Positions 8,318 through 20,478 of a stretch of DNA of 64,000 nucleotides are shown here, piece by piece (the first letter of the stretch is position 1; every line of letters begins with the position of its first letter). The position numbers and the translations under genes were made by a program. The stretch is taken from the NCBI GenBank assembly GCA_964628235.1, contig CAZVLU010000010.1:1-64000 (forward strand), given 5' to 3'. A model generated the notes under the pieces. That model did no database searches, was not told where the DNA came from, and was given only the letters and a program-made list of their open reading frames with translations. The stretch comes from CAMAVH01 sp964628235 (GTDB taxonomy: Bacteria > Pseudomonadota > Alphaproteobacteria > SMXQ01).

Positions 8318-9589
8318 CTACAACACGAGCTTGATAGGATGTTCGATCAGATTCTTGAAGGCCTGCATATATTGCGCGCCGAGCGCGCCGTCGACGACGC
8401 GGTGGTCGCACGACAGCGTGCAAGTCATCACCGTGGCGACGGCAAGCTGGCCGTTCTTCACCACGGCGCGCTGCTCGCCGGCCGAGACCGCGAGGATGCA
8501 GCCCTGCGGCGGATTGATGATCGCCGAAAAGTCCTTCACGCCGAACATGCCGAGGTTCGACAGCGAGAAGGTGCCGCCCTGGAATTCCTCGGGCTTCAGC
8601 TTGCCTTCCTTGGCGCGCGTCGCCAGGTCCTTCATCTCGGCGGAAATGACCGCGAGACCCTTCTTCTCGGCGCTCTTGATGATCGGCGTGATCAAGCCGC
8701 CGGGGATCGACACGGCGACGGAGATGTCGGCCGACTCGAACATCACCGCGCCTTCGTCGCTCCAAGCGGCGTTAGCGCCCGGCACTTGCATCAGGGCCAG
8801 CGCGGCAGCCCGGATGGCGAAGTCGTTGACCGAGATTTTCGTCTTCTCGTCGATGGCGTTGATCTCGGCGCGCAGGTCCATGAGACGGTCCAGATCGATG
8901 TCGACGCTGACATAGAAATGAGGAACCGTTTGCTTGGATTCAACCAGGCGCTTGGCGATGACCTTGCGCATGGTGCTGTGCGGGACCAGCTTGCTCTTGG
9001 CCGGGGCAAAATTCGCGCCTGACCCTAGGCGCAAGCCGCCAGAGCCGCCACCGGCCGACGCGCCGCCTTTGAAATTCTCGACGTCGGACCGCGTGATGCG
9101 GCCATGCGGGCCGCTGCCGGTCACGCTGGCGATATCGAAGCCCTTGTCCTTGGCAATGCGGCGCGCCAGCGGCGTGGCGAACACGCGGCCGCCACTCGGA
9201 GCAGCAACGGGCGCAGCCGGTTTCGGCGCAGGCGCGGCAACGGGAGCCGGCGCAGCGGCCTTGGGGGTTTCAGCCTTCGGCTCTTCCTTGGGCGCGGCCT
9301 TCGGCGCAGGCGGGGCGCTCACGCCGTCCAGCGCCTTCTTGTCCTCGCCCTCTTCGAGCAGCAGCGCGATGACGTCGTTGACCTTCACGCCCTGACTGCC
9401 TTCGGCGACCATGATCTTGCCGAGCGTGCCTTCGTCGACGGCTTCGACTTCCATCGTCGCCTTGTCGGTCTCGATCTCGGCCAGCACCTCGCCGGATTTG
9501 ACCTTGTCGCCTTCCTTCTTGAGCCAACGGGCGATATTGCCCTCGGTCATGGTCGGCGACAGCGCGGGCATCAAAATCTTGATCGGCAT
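8318..9589 (-). CDS. pdhC: Pyruvate dehydrogenase E2, dihydrolipoamide acetyltransferase
   Basis: A 423-residue E2 core. It has one N-terminal lipoyl domain with the lipoylated Lys43 in ETDKATMEVEA. An Ala/Pro-rich linker follows, then a peripheral subunit-binding domain (ATPLARRIAKDKG...GRITRSDVE). The acetyltransferase domain ends with the catalytic DHRVVDG near the C-terminus. It takes acetyl groups from PdhAB and passes them to CoA. It lies 49 bases after pdhB and just before lpdA. Confidence 0.96.
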   Translation of the reverse strand: MPIKILMPALSPTMTEGNIARWLKKEGDKVKSGEVLAEIETDKATMEVEAVDEGTLGKIMVAEGSQGVKVNDVIALLLEEGEDKKALDGVSAPPAPKAAPKEEPKAETPKAAAPAPVAAPAPKPAAPVAAPSGGRVFATPLARRIAKDKGFDIASVTGSGPHGRITRSDVENFKGGASAGGGSGGLRLGSGANFAPAKSKLVPHSTMRKVIAKRLVESKQTVPHFYVSVDIDLDRLMDLRAEINAIDEKTKISVNDFAIRAAALALMQVPGANAAWSDEGAVMFESADISVAVSIPGGLITPIIKSAEKKGLAVISAEMKDLATRAKEGKLKPEEFQGGTFSLSNLGMFGVKDFSAIINPPQGCILAVSAGEQRAVVKNGQLAVATVMTCTLSCDHRVVDGALGAQYMQAFKNLIEHPIKLVL

Positions 9590-9638
9590 GGCGGGCTTTC
9601 CCTAGAAACGGACGAGACGCTGCTTGGCGAGCGCCGTC

Positions 9639-11024
9639 TTAGCGATAGAGAACCTCTTTCGCGGCGGCTATCACATGATCGGCCTGCGGCAGAGCGAGCT
9701 TTTCGAGGTTGGCGGCATAGGGCAGCGGCACGTCGACGGCGCAGACGCGCTTGACCGGCGCGTCGAGATGATCGAACGCCTGCTCCATCATGATCGCGGC
9801 GAGTTCGGAGCCGATGCCGGCGAAGGGCCAGCCCTCCTCCACGCTCACCAGGCGGTTGGTCTTCTTCACCGACTCGACGATGGTCGCGGTGTCGAGCGGA
9901 CGCAGCGTGCGCAAGTCGATGACCTCGGCGTCGATGCCCTCTTTGGCCAATTCCTCGGCGGCCTGCAAAGCGACGCCGACCATGATCGAGAAAGCAGTGA
10001 TGGTCACGTCCTTGCCCTTGCGGACGATGCGCGCCTTGCCGATCGGCACCGTGTAATCCGGATCGACCGGCACCGGGAAGCTGCGCCCGTAAAGCATCTC
10101 GTTTTCGAGGAAGATCACCGGGTTGGGATCGCGGATCGCCGATTTGAGCAAGCCCTTGGCGTCGTCGGCCGAGTAAGGCGACACGACGATGAGGCCCGGC
10201 ACGTGGGCGTACCAACTGGCAAAGCACTGCGAATGCTGCGCGCCGACACGCGAGGCCGCGCCGTTGGGGCCGCGGAACACCATGGGCGACGCCATCTGGC
10301 CACCCGACATGTAGCGCGTCTTGGCGGCGGAATTGATGATGTGGTCCATCGCCTGCAAGGCAAAGTTCCAGGTCATGAATTCGACGACCGGCTTGAGCTT
10401 GGCGAAGGCGGCGCCGACGGCAAGGCCAGCGAAGCCATGCTCGGTGATCGGCGTGTCGACGACGCGGCGGTCGCCGAATTCCTGCAACAGGCCCTGGGTG
10501 ACTTTATAAGCGCCCTGATATTCGGCGACTTCCTCGCCCATGACGAAGACGTCCGGGTCGCGGCGCATTTCTTCGGCCATGGCGTCGCGCAAAGCTTCGC
10601 GCACGGTCATCACCTTGGTCTCGCCGAGATCGGTGTCGTCCTGATGGCCGTAGGTCGAGGCCGGGGCGACGGGCGCAGCGGCGGCCTTCGCTTCAGCTTT
10701 CGGCGCTTCTTCGTGCGTCTCGGCCTTGGCGTCGGCCTTCTTCGCGGCGGGCTTACTGGCGCCCATCGACTTGGCGTCTTCGCCCTCGCTCAAGATCACG
10801 GCGATCGGCTGATTGACAGCGACGTTCTCAGTGCCTTCCGGCACCAAGATCTTGCCGAGCGTGCCCTCATCGACCGCCTCGACCTCCATGGTCGCCTTGT
10901 CGGTCTCGATTTCGGCCAGCACTTCGCCGGATTTGACGCTGTCGCCTTCCTGCTTGAGCCAGCGGGCGATCTTGCCTTCCGTCATGGTCGGCGACAAGGC
11001 CGGCATGAGCACTTCGATGGGCAT
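9639..11024 (-). CDS. pdhB: Pyruvate dehydrogenase E1 beta subunit with N-terminal lipoyl domain
   Basis: A 461-residue E1-beta subunit. Unlike most bacterial forms (about 330 residues) it starts with its own lipoyl domain (Lys43 in ETDKATMEVEA) joined by an Ala/Lys-rich linker to the transketolase-like part (TVREALRDAMAEEM...VFVMGEEVAEYQGAYKV). This arrangement is known in Hyphomicrobiales. The first 54 residues are nearly identical to those of PdhC, a duplicated lipoyl module. It works as a heterotetramer with PdhA. Confidence 0.96.
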   Translation of the reverse strand: MPIEVLMPALSPTMTEGKIARWLKQEGDSVKSGEVLAEIETDKATMEVEAVDEGTLGKILVPEGTENVAVNQPIAVILSEGEDAKSMGASKPAAKKADAKAETHEEAPKAEAKAAAAPVAPASTYGHQDDTDLGETKVMTVREALRDAMAEEMRRDPDVFVMGEEVAEYQGAYKVTQGLLQEFGDRRVVDTPITEHGFAGLAVGAAFAKLKPVVEFMTWNFALQAMDHIINSAAKTRYMSGGQMASPMVFRGPNGAASRVGAQHSQCFASWYAHVPGLIVVSPYSADDAKGLLKSAIRDPNPVIFLENEMLYGRSFPVPVDPDYTVPIGKARIVRKGKDVTITAFSIMVGVALQAAEELAKEGIDAEVIDLRTLRPLDTATIVESVKKTNRLVSVEEGWPFAGIGSELAAIMMEQAFDHLDAPVKRVCAVDVPLPYAANLEKLALPQADHVIAAAKEVLYR

Positions 11025-11105
11025 GAGAAACCTTCGTCTTCCCTGGGGAGATAAAGAATCGAAGGACCCACCTTAACGAATGGGCCGGCCCTTCGAGGCT
11101 GGCGA

Positions 11106-12161
11106 TTACGCCAGCACGTCGGTGTAAAGCTGCGAGGGATCGGGCTCGGCGTCGGTCAGCGCGAAGTCGGCCGCTTCGACGATGGTCTTCTTGACGTCCT
11201 GATCGATCTTCTTGAGCGCCGCTTCGTCGGCGAAGCCCGCCTCGATAATCTGCGCCTGCAGATGCTCGATCGGGTCGCGCTCGGCGCGCATCTTGTCGAC
11301 TTCGTCGCGCGTGCGGTACTTGGCCGGATCGGACATCGAGTGGCCGCGATAGCGGTAGGTCTCCATCTGCAGCACGTAAGGGCCCTTGCCGGCGCGGCAA
11401 TGGGCGACGGCGATCTCGGCCGCCTCGCGCACTTTGATGACGTCCATGCCGTCGACCTTCATGCTCGGGATGCCGAAGGCTTCGCCGCGTTTATAAAAGT
11501 CCGGGGTCGAGGCGCCGCGTTTGACCGAGGTGCCCATGGCGTACTGGTTGTTCTCGATGACGAACACGGTCGGCAGCTTCCACAGCGCCGCCATGTTGAA
11601 GGCTTCGTAGACCTGGCCTTGGTTGGCCGCGCCGTCGCCGTAGTAGGTCAGCGAGACAGTGTTCTTGCCGTTGTATTTGCGGGCGAAGGCGAGGCCGACG
11701 CCGATCGGCACGCTGGCGCCGACGATGCCGTGGCCGCCGTAAAAGTTCTTCTCGGCGCTGAACATATGCATCGAGCCGCCCTTGCCCTTCGAGTAGCCGC
11801 CCTGGCGACCCGTGAGCTCGGCCATGACGCCCTTGGCGTCCATGCCGCAGGCCAGCATATGGCCGTGGTCGCGGTAAGTGGTGATGACGGCGTCGTCGCC
11901 GGTGATCGCCGACTGCATGCCGACGACGACGGCTTCCTGGCCGATGTAGAGATGGCAGAAGCCGCCGATGGCGCCCTGGCCGTAAAGCTGGCCCGCCTTT
12001 TCTTCGAAGCGGCGGATCAGCAGCATGTCCTCATACATCTTGAGGAGCAGACTTTTGTCGAGATTGGTGGGTTTTCCCTTATCGGCTTGTCGCGGCGGCG
12101 AAGCCTGCTTCGTCAGGGTGGATTTGACGGGGGCGGACTTCTTGGCAGTGGCTGCGACCAT
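11106..12161 (-). CDS. pdhA: Pyruvate dehydrogenase E1 alpha subunit
   Basis: A 351-residue thiamine-diphosphate-binding E1-alpha. Visible motifs are GFCHLYIGQEAV, the ThDP/Mg motif GDGAANQGQVYEAFNMA, and the phosphorylation-loop-like region TYRYRGHSMSDPAKYR. The start at 12161 (MVAATAKK) is preceded by GAAGG and gives a Lys/Ala/Pro-rich leader usual for this family. Upstream in-frame ATGs at 12194 and 12266 add unsupported residues. It is the first gene of pdhA-pdhB-pdhC-lpdA-lipA. Confidence 0.95.
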   Translation of the reverse strand: MVAATAKKSAPVKSTLTKQASPPRQADKGKPTNLDKSLLLKMYEDMLLIRRFEEKAGQLYGQGAIGGFCHLYIGQEAVVVGMQSAITGDDAVITTYRDHGHMLACGMDAKGVMAELTGRQGGYSKGKGGSMHMFSAEKNFYGGHGIVGASVPIGVGLAFARKYNGKNTVSLTYYGDGAANQGQVYEAFNMAALWKLPTVFVIENNQYAMGTSVKRGASTPDFYKRGEAFGIPSMKVDGMDVIKVREAAEIAVAHCRAGKGPYVLQMETYRYRGHSMSDPAKYRTRDEVDKMRAERDPIEHLQAQIIEAGFADEAALKKIDQDVKKTIVEAADFALTDAEPDPSQLYTDVLA

Positions 12162-12477
12162 ACCGGCACCTTCGCTGCGTGAGGGGAAGCGCATGCGCCG
12201 CAAGGCAGCGCAGGAAGCCTCATATAGCGACTTCCCCAAGCCATGGGAAGGGCCTCTAAATTCCAAAAAATCCTGTTATTGCAATGCGATAATAAGGATT
12301 AACTGAAATCAAGATGATATTACGCCTTGCCCCCCATCACGCGTAATAATCGAACGCTACAAGGTTAATCGGAGACAGGAATCGCCGCAGCAGCACAAAT
12401 AAATGCTGCATCTGCGTAATCATAGAACTTTGGAAACGATAACTAATTGAATTAGTTAGAAGTAAAGCCTGAGGGCT
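12162..12477. other. Intergenic region ahead of pdhA
   Basis: This 316-base stretch separates ftsB from pdhA. It is much richer in A and T than the flanking genes, especially 12250-12470, which fits a promoter region for the pdh operon. No open frame of note, no convincing -35/-10 pair and no hairpin terminator for ftsB could be assigned by eye. Confidence 0.5.
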
Positions 12478-12984
12478 TTATCGTGCAGGTGCGAAGGAGA
12501 CGGTCACGCGATTAGCCAAATCAGCCAATTGCGCCGCTTGCGCACGCACTGTGGGCAACGCATCTGCGGCATGGGCGGCGAGGCCCTTGGCCGCCACTTT
12601 GGCCGGTCCGCGCGGCTGATCGGCAGGCGGCGGCATCACCGGGGCCGGCAAGGACATCGGCGCCGGAGCCGCCGGGCCGTCCATAATGACGATTTCGTTC
12701 GGCAGCAGCAGGCCAAGGCTTGAGCGCACGCGCTCGTCGAGCATGTCGGGGTCGAGGTGGTCGGGGCGCAACAGATTGGTGCGGCGCTCGAGCGCCAGGC
12801 GCTCGCGCGCCACCTTTTCGAAGTTGGCGTCGGCGATCTCGATCTGCTGGCTGAGATGCATCCAGGCGATCAGGCCGCGGTCGCCCTGGATCGAGTGATA
12901 GGCGAAATAGCCGAATACCGCGATCGCCAGCACGGGGCCGGTGATGTGGCGGGCTCTTTTCTTGATTTCGCGCAGCAGGACCAT
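12478..12984 (-). CDS. ftsB: FtsB/DivIC-family septum protein
   Basis: A 168-residue single-pass membrane protein. There is a short basic cytoplasmic start, one membrane helix (about residues 16-30), then a coiled coil (about 40-75) with the family pattern LRPDHLDPDMLDERVRSSLG. FtsB links FtsL and FtsQ in the divisome. After residue 100 there is a Pro/Ala-rich tail of about 65 residues, longer than in E. coli FtsB. Its place between eno and pdhA is the usual one in Alphaproteobacteria. Confidence 0.88.
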   Translation of the reverse strand: MVLLREIKKRARHITGPVLAIAVFGYFAYHSIQGDRGLIAWMHLSQQIEIADANFEKVARERLALERRTNLLRPDHLDPDMLDERVRSSLGLLLPNEIVIMDGPAAPAPMSLPAPVMPPPADQPRGPAKVAAKGLAAHAADALPTVRAQAAQLADLANRVTVSFAPAR

Positions 12985-13040
12985 GGGCTTAAAGAATCAC
13001 ACCCGATTCATGCCCGTCAACGATAAAGCGCGCAGAACTT

Positions 13041-13123
13041 AAAAAAGATTCAACGGAATCAAGAATCAAAAGGTAACTGCTCTGATTGGGAATCAGACTC
13101 GCAAGGCAAGCCTTGCGAGTCTG
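13041..13123 (-). terminator. Terminator region of eno, with a perfect 14-bp hairpin
   Basis: Directly after the eno stop, 13094-13107 and 13110-13123 form a perfect 14-base inverted repeat (CAGACTCGCAAGGC / GCCTTGCGAGTCTG) with a two-base centre. It has no T-run directly after it. About 35 bases further, a short stem (13047-13060) is followed by six Ts on the minus strand. Together they probably end or reduce transcription between eno and ftsB. Confidence 0.62.
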
Positions 13124-13133
13124 GAGAAGATTC

Positions 13134-14414
13134 CTATTTACCCCGCAGCACCGACTTGCCGGCGTAAACCGCCGAGCCGCCCAGCTCTTCCTCGATGCGG
13201 ATGAGCTGGTTGTATTTGGCCAGCCGGTCCGAGCGGGCGAGCGAGCCGGTCTTGATCTGGCCGCAGTTGGTGGCGACCGCCAGGTCGGCGATGGTGGCAT
13301 CCTCGGTCTCGCCCGAGCGGTGAGACATGACGGCCTTGTAGCCCGCCTTGTGCGCCATCTCGACGGCTTCCAGCGTCTCAGAAAGCGTGCCGATCTGGTT
13401 GACCTTCACCAGGATGGCGTTGGCGGTGCCTTCCTTGATGCCGCGCGCCAGGCGCTTGGGATTGGTCACGAACAGATCGTCGCCGACGAGCTGGCATATG
13501 CCGCCGATCTCCTCGGTCAGCATCTTCCAGCCTTCCCAATCGTCTTCGGCCATGCCGTCTTCGATCGAGACGATGGGATAGCGCTTCACCAGGTCGGCGT
13601 AGAGCTTGACCATGCCGTCGCGGGCGAGCGTCTTGCCCTCGCCTTCCAGCACGTACTTGCCCTTTTTATAAAGCTCGGTCGAGGCGCTATCGAGCGCCAG
13701 GGCGATGTCCTCGCCCGGCTTGTAGCCGGCCTTCTTGATCGCCTGCATGATGAACTTCAGCGCCGCGTCGGCGCTCGCCAGGTTCGGCGCGAAGCCGCCC
13801 TCGTCGCCGACGTTGGTGTTGAGGCCGGCATCCTTGAGCTGGCCCTTGAGCGCCTGGAACACTTCGGCGCCCATGCGCACGGCGTCGGCCATGGTCGGGG
13901 CCGAGACCGGCATGATCATGAATTCTTGAAAGTCGATCGGATTGTCGGCATGCACGCCGCCGTTGATGATGTTCATCATCGGCACCGGCAAGGTGCGGGC
14001 GAACACGCCGCCGACATAGGCATAGAGCGGCAGGCCCGCTTCGACCGCCGCCGCCTTGGCCGTTGCCATCGACACGCCGAGGATGGCGTTGGCGCCGAGC
14101 CGCGCCTTGTTCGGCGTGCCGTCCAATTCGATCATGGCGCGGTCGAGCGACAACTGGTCCTCGGCGTCCATGCCGGACAGCGCGTCGTAAATCTCGCCGT
14201 TGACCGCTTCGACGGCCTTCAGCACGCCCTTGCCGCCGTAGCGCTTCTTGTCGCCGTCGCGCAGCTCGACCGCCTCATGGGCGCCGGTCGAGGCGCCGGA
14301 CGGCACGGCGGCGCGGCCCATCGCGCCGGTCTCCAAGATCACGTCGACTTCGACGGTGGGATTGCCGCGCGAATCGAGGATTTCGCGCGCCTGGATATCG
14401 GCAATAGCGGTCAT
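13134..14414 (-). CDS. eno: Enolase
   Basis: A 426-residue glycolytic enzyme converting 2-phosphoglycerate to phosphoenolpyruvate. Motifs are ILDSRGNPTVEVDV, SGASTGAHEA, the Mg ligands in ALDSAST and SIEDGMAEDDWEGW, and the catalytic Lys in LVKVNQIGTLSETL, then SHRSGETEDATIADLAV. Full family length. It lies downstream of kdsA with 48 bases between and has a strong hairpin behind it. Confidence 0.98.
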   Translation of the reverse strand: MTAIADIQAREILDSRGNPTVEVDVILETGAMGRAAVPSGASTGAHEAVELRDGDKKRYGGKGVLKAVEAVNGEIYDALSGMDAEDQLSLDRAMIELDGTPNKARLGANAILGVSMATAKAAAVEAGLPLYAYVGGVFARTLPVPMMNIINGGVHADNPIDFQEFMIMPVSAPTMADAVRMGAEVFQALKGQLKDAGLNTNVGDEGGFAPNLASADAALKFIMQAIKKAGYKPGEDIALALDSASTELYKKGKYVLEGEGKTLARDGMVKLYADLVKRYPIVSIEDGMAEDDWEGWKMLTEEIGGICQLVGDDLFVTNPKRLARGIKEGTANAILVKVNQIGTLSETLEAVEMAHKAGYKAVMSHRSGETEDATIADLAVATNCGQIKTGSLARSDRLAKYNQLIRIEEELGGSAVYAGKSVLRGK

Positions 14415-14462
14415 GGGCGTGGCTCCGTGATGGGGGTTCGCGAGATGAGGATAAAGCCCGGC

Positions 14463-15335
<873 letters not shown>

Positions 15336-15338
15336 GAC

Positions 15339-16979
<1,641 letters not shown>

Positions 16980-17018
16980 GGGAGATAAAGATTACACAAG
17001 GCTCAGGACTTTCCCAAC

Positions 17019-17047
17019 AAAAAGGGGCGACCCCTCGCCCCTTTTTT
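17019..17047. terminator. Intrinsic terminator after secG
   Basis: AAAAAGGGGCGA and TCGCCCCTTTTTT form a 12-base stem with a four-base loop; Ts follow on the minus strand as well as the plus. It lies between secG and pyrG, so pyrG should have its own promoter in 16980-17018, or be read through. Confidence 0.85.
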
Positions 17048-17121
17048 CATCTCATCGTCGCGGCGACCGAAACGTGGCGCGGCGCTGCGGGTTTTAACGC
17101 CCGACCATCAACGGGTCGCCA

Positions 17122-17511
17122 TTAACGGGTAGGCGGCGCGGTCGGCGTGCCGCTCTGGCTCGGCGCCGGCACAGTCGGCGACGGCCCAGAGGGCGTCGAG
17201 GGCGCCACGGGCGGCGCCATCGGCGAGGTCGAGGGCAAGCTCGGGGCTGTGGCCGGCATCGCATCGAAGATCGAGCGCGGCTGCTTGGTCGCGCCGGCGA
17301 GGATCGCCAGCACCAGGCAATTGACCATGAACAGCGTGGCGAGAACTGCGGTGATGCGCGTCAGCATGCTGGCCTGGGCGCGGCCCGTCATCATGCCGCC
17401 GCCTTGGCCGCCGCCGATTCCCAGCGCGCCGCCTTCGCTGCGCTGCAAAAGGACGGTCACGGTCAGACCGAGAGCCAGGAAAATATGGATGACCAGGAGG
17501 AGTGTCGTCAT
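17122..17511 (-). CDS. secG: SecG preprotein translocase subunit
   Basis: A 129-residue protein with two membrane helices (about residues 3-20 and 52-73) around the family loop LQRSEGGALGIGGGQGGGMMTGR. SecG joins SecYE and eases insertion of SecA-driven preproteins. The C-terminal 50 residues are Pro/Ser/Thr-rich, longer than in E. coli but common in this order. It lies between tpiA and pyrG as in most relatives. Confidence 0.93.
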   Translation of the reverse strand: MTTLLLVIHIFLALGLTVTVLLQRSEGGALGIGGGQGGGMMTGRAQASMLTRITAVLATLFMVNCLVLAILAGATKQPRSIFDAMPATAPSLPSTSPMAPPVAPSTPSGPSPTVPAPSQSGTPTAPPTR

Positions 17512-17597
17512 GGGCGCTTTCTCTACTCGCTTTCGCCAGGTTCCGCTAGGGGCAAGTCACCGTGGCGACGGCTCTTTTTAGAAGGTTAGGCCCGCGG

Positions 17598-18353
17598 CTA
17601 TGGGCAGGCGCGCGCGATAGCGGCGAAATCCGCCGCGTTCAAACTGGCGCCGCCGACCAGCGCCCCGTCGACATCGGCCAGGCGCAAAATCTCCGCGGCG
17701 TTCGACGGTTTCACAGACCCGCCGTATAGCAGACGGAGGCTCGCCGCCTCGTTGCTGCGTTTGGCCAATTCGGCCCGGATATGGGCATGGGCGGCGGCAA
17801 TTTCATCGTTGGTCGGCGTGCGCCCGGTGCCGATGGCCCAGACCGGCTCATAGGCGACGACCGTATTGGCCGCTTTCGCGCCCTCGGGAACCGAGCCGGC
17901 GATCTGACGCGCCAGCACCGCCAGGGTCTCGCCCGCGACATATTGCGCTTCCGTTTCGCCGATGCAGACGATGGCCGTCAATCCCGCCGCTTGCGCGGCC
18001 TGGGCCTTGGCCTGGACTTGGGCGTCGGTTTCGGCGTGATCGGTGCGGCGCTCCGAATGGCCGACGATGGCGTAAGTCGCCCCCGCATCGCGCAGCATGG
18101 CCGCGCTGATATCGCCGGTGTGAGCGCCGGAGACCTTGGCGTGGCAATCCTGGCCGCCCGTGGCGACCGCGCTGCCGGTCAGCGTCTGCGCCACCGTCAT
18201 CACCAGCGTCGCCGGCGGGCAAACCAGCAATTCGCAAGCGACCGCGCCGGGCTTGCCGACATCACCGGCCACCGCTTTCGCGAGGGCGAGGCCATCGGAC
18301 TGCAAACCGTTCATCTTCCAATTGCCGGCGATCAACGGGCGGCGAGCGGCCAT
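17598..18353 (-). CDS. tpiA: Triosephosphate isomerase
   Basis: A 251-residue TIM-barrel enzyme. Motifs are IAGNWKMNG (catalytic Lys), the His in VGHSERRT, the catalytic Glu in VAYEPVWAIGTG, and the phosphate-binding LYGGSVKPSNA. It interconverts dihydroxyacetone phosphate and glyceraldehyde 3-phosphate. It starts the minus-strand series and is divergent from ppiD across 249 bases that should hold both promoters. Confidence 0.97.
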   Translation of the reverse strand: MAARRPLIAGNWKMNGLQSDGLALAKAVAGDVGKPGAVACELLVCPPATLVMTVAQTLTGSAVATGGQDCHAKVSGAHTGDISAAMLRDAGATYAIVGHSERRTDHAETDAQVQAKAQAAQAAGLTAIVCIGETEAQYVAGETLAVLARQIAGSVPEGAKAANTVVAYEPVWAIGTGRTPTNDEIAAAHAHIRAELAKRSNEAASLRLLYGGSVKPSNAAEILRLADVDGALVGGASLNAADFAAIARACP

Positions 18354-18602
18354 ACGGTTGTTCCCTTTATCAAAATTGCTCTATAGGGGCGGCTTCCTAA
18401 CACGCGCGATAGAAACTGCCAATCGCCCCTACCATCCCCATCGGACGGCAAAAGGCCACGGTTTTTGCTGTGATTTCCGTGTTGCAGGGCCTAGGAGCCG
18501 CTTCTATCATGCGCCGCGCCCTGCAAGTGCCTGTTTCTCTAGCGCCTTTCGCTGGAATTGGGCCGCGCCTAGATTCCCTCGTTTCGTACAGGCCCCACGT
18601 CA

Positions 18603-20477
18603 ATGCTCCAGTCCATGCGCCAACACGCCACCTCTTGGGTGGTGAAGATTCTGTTTGGGCTCCTGATCTTGAGCTTCGGCCTGTGGGGCATCAACGACAT
18701 CTTCCTCGGCGAACGCGACCCGACGGTGGCCACGGTCGACGGCAACAAGATTCCGCTATCGCAGCTCAATGACGCCGTGAAGCAAGAGATGGAACGCTTC
18801 CAACCGATCTTCGGCGGCACGCTCGATTCGCAGCAGGCCAAGCAGCTCGGCCTGGTCGACCAAGCGCTCGAACGGCTGATCGACCGCGCAGTGTTCAACA
18901 AGGCGGCGGGCGACCTCGGCCTCGCCGTCGGCGACCAGATGGTGCTGCGCCATATCCAGAGCGAGCCGGCCTTCCGCAACGCCCTGGGCCAGTTCGACCG
19001 CGCCAATTTCCAGCAAGTGCTGATGGCGAACAATTTGAACGAAGAGCGCTACGTCGCCCTCCTGCGCCGCGACCTGGCGACGCGCCAGCTTGCCGGCGTC
19101 GTCGGCATCGACGCGCCGGTGCCCAGCGTGCTGACCGAATCGCTGCATCGCTACCGTGAGGAAAGCCGCATCGCCGACATCGTCGCCGTGCCGGCCAACG
19201 ATTCGGCCACCCCGGCCCCGCCCGACGAAGCGACGCTCGCCGACTATTACAAGGCCAACAGCGACCGCTTCATGGCCCCCGAATACCGCACGCTCAGCTA
19301 TGTCGCTATCGATCCTGCCGCCATCGCCGAGGAAGTCGCTATCGACGAAGACCGTTTGCGCAGCGAATACAACAGCCGCATCAGCGATTTCACCCTGCGC
19401 GAACGCCGCGACGTCGACCAACTCGTGCTGCGCGACGAGGATCAAGCCAAGCGCGTCGCCGGCCTGATGGATCAAGGTCGCAGCATGGAAGCGGCCCTCA
19501 AGGAATCCGGCGTCTCCGCCCAGGTCATCAAGCTCGGCTGGGTCGAGCGCGCCGATCTGCTCGGCGAAATCGCCGGCCCTGTCTTTGCCCTGAAGGGCGG
19601 CCAGCACAGCGCGCCGCTGAAAAGCACGCTCGGCTTCCATGTCGTGCGCGTCAACGGCGCCGAAGAGGGCCGCGTCAAGCCGTTCGAGGAAGTCCGCGAA
19701 GATCTGCGCCGCACGATCGCCAATCGCGAAGCCGGCGACGCCGCGCATAGCCTGTCGATCAAGCTGGAAGACGCCCTTGCCGGCGGCGCTTCGCTCGAAG
19801 AAGCGGCGACGCAGATCGGCCTCAAGGTCGCCAAAGTGCCGGCCATCGACAGCAACGGCCTGACCGAAGCCGGCCGCGCCGCGCCGACCTTGCCGCCCGA
19901 CCAAGTGTTCATCCGCACCGCCTTCACCACGCCGGAAAATCAGGAATCCTCGCTGCTCGAACTGGCGAACGGCGTCTATGCCGTGCTGCATGTCGACAGC
20001 CTGCGTCCCGCCGCCGCCAAGCCGCTCGAGCAGATCAAAAGCGATCTGATCGCCGCCTGGCAGGACGAGCAGCGCCGCGCCGCCGCCGAAAAACGCGCCC
20101 AAGCCCTGCTCGACAAGATCAAAGGCGGCCAGGCCCTTGCCGCCGCCGCGACCGCCGACAAACTGCAAGTGAAGACCACGCAGCCCTTCACGCGCGCGAC
20201 GCATGAATCCGAAGCGGGCGTGCCGGAATCGATCAAGGCCGACATCTTCGCCTTACAATTGGGCGAGGCCGCCATCGGCGAAACGCGCGACGGCTATGTC
20301 GTCGCCGTTTTGAAGGAAGTGCGCCCGGCGCCGGCCCTCGCCGCCGACACGCGCAGCCGGCTCGACGAGCAGTTGGCGCAGTCCATCGGCGGCGACCTGC
20401 TCGATCAATTCGCCGCTGCGCTGCGCCAACGCTACGACGTCGAAATCGAGCGCAGCGTCATCGACCAGCGGTTCTAA
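18603..20477 (+). CDS. ppiD: PpiD-type membrane-anchored peptidyl-prolyl isomerase
   Basis: A 624-residue periplasmic folding factor. One N-terminal membrane anchor (VVKILFGLLILSFGLWGIND) is followed by a SurA-like N-terminal domain and a parvulin PPIase domain around residues 265-360 (RRDVDQLVLRDEDQAKRVA...). A second, weaker PPIase-like part lies towards the C-terminus. It assists outer-membrane and secreted proteins leaving SecYEG. trpE begins 1 base after its stop, so trpE is probably transcribed with it, a pairing usual in the order. Confidence 0.9.
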   Translation: MLQSMRQHATSWVVKILFGLLILSFGLWGINDIFLGERDPTVATVDGNKIPLSQLNDAVKQEMERFQPIFGGTLDSQQAKQLGLVDQALERLIDRAVFNKAAGDLGLAVGDQMVLRHIQSEPAFRNALGQFDRANFQQVLMANNLNEERYVALLRRDLATRQLAGVVGIDAPVPSVLTESLHRYREESRIADIVAVPANDSATPAPPDEATLADYYKANSDRFMAPEYRTLSYVAIDPAAIAEEVAIDEDRLRSEYNSRISDFTLRERRDVDQLVLRDEDQAKRVAGLMDQGRSMEAALKESGVSAQVIKLGWVERADLLGEIAGPVFALKGGQHSAPLKSTLGFHVVRVNGAEEGRVKPFEEVREDLRRTIANREAGDAAHSLSIKLEDALAGGASLEEAATQIGLKVAKVPAIDSNGLTEAGRAAPTLPPDQVFIRTAFTTPENQESSLLELANGVYAVLHVDSLRPAAAKPLEQIKSDLIAAWQDEQRRAAAEKRAQALLDKIKGGQALAAAATADKLQVKTTQPFTRATHESEAGVPESIKADIFALQLGEAAIGETRDGYVVAVLKEVRPAPALAADTRSRLDEQLAQSIGGDLLDQFAAALRQRYDVEIERSVIDQRF

Positions 20478-20478
20478 G

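Noticed and set aside
9624..11054. 476-codon plus-strand frame opposite pdhB
   Set aside because: It mirrors pdhB exactly and has no recognisable motif.
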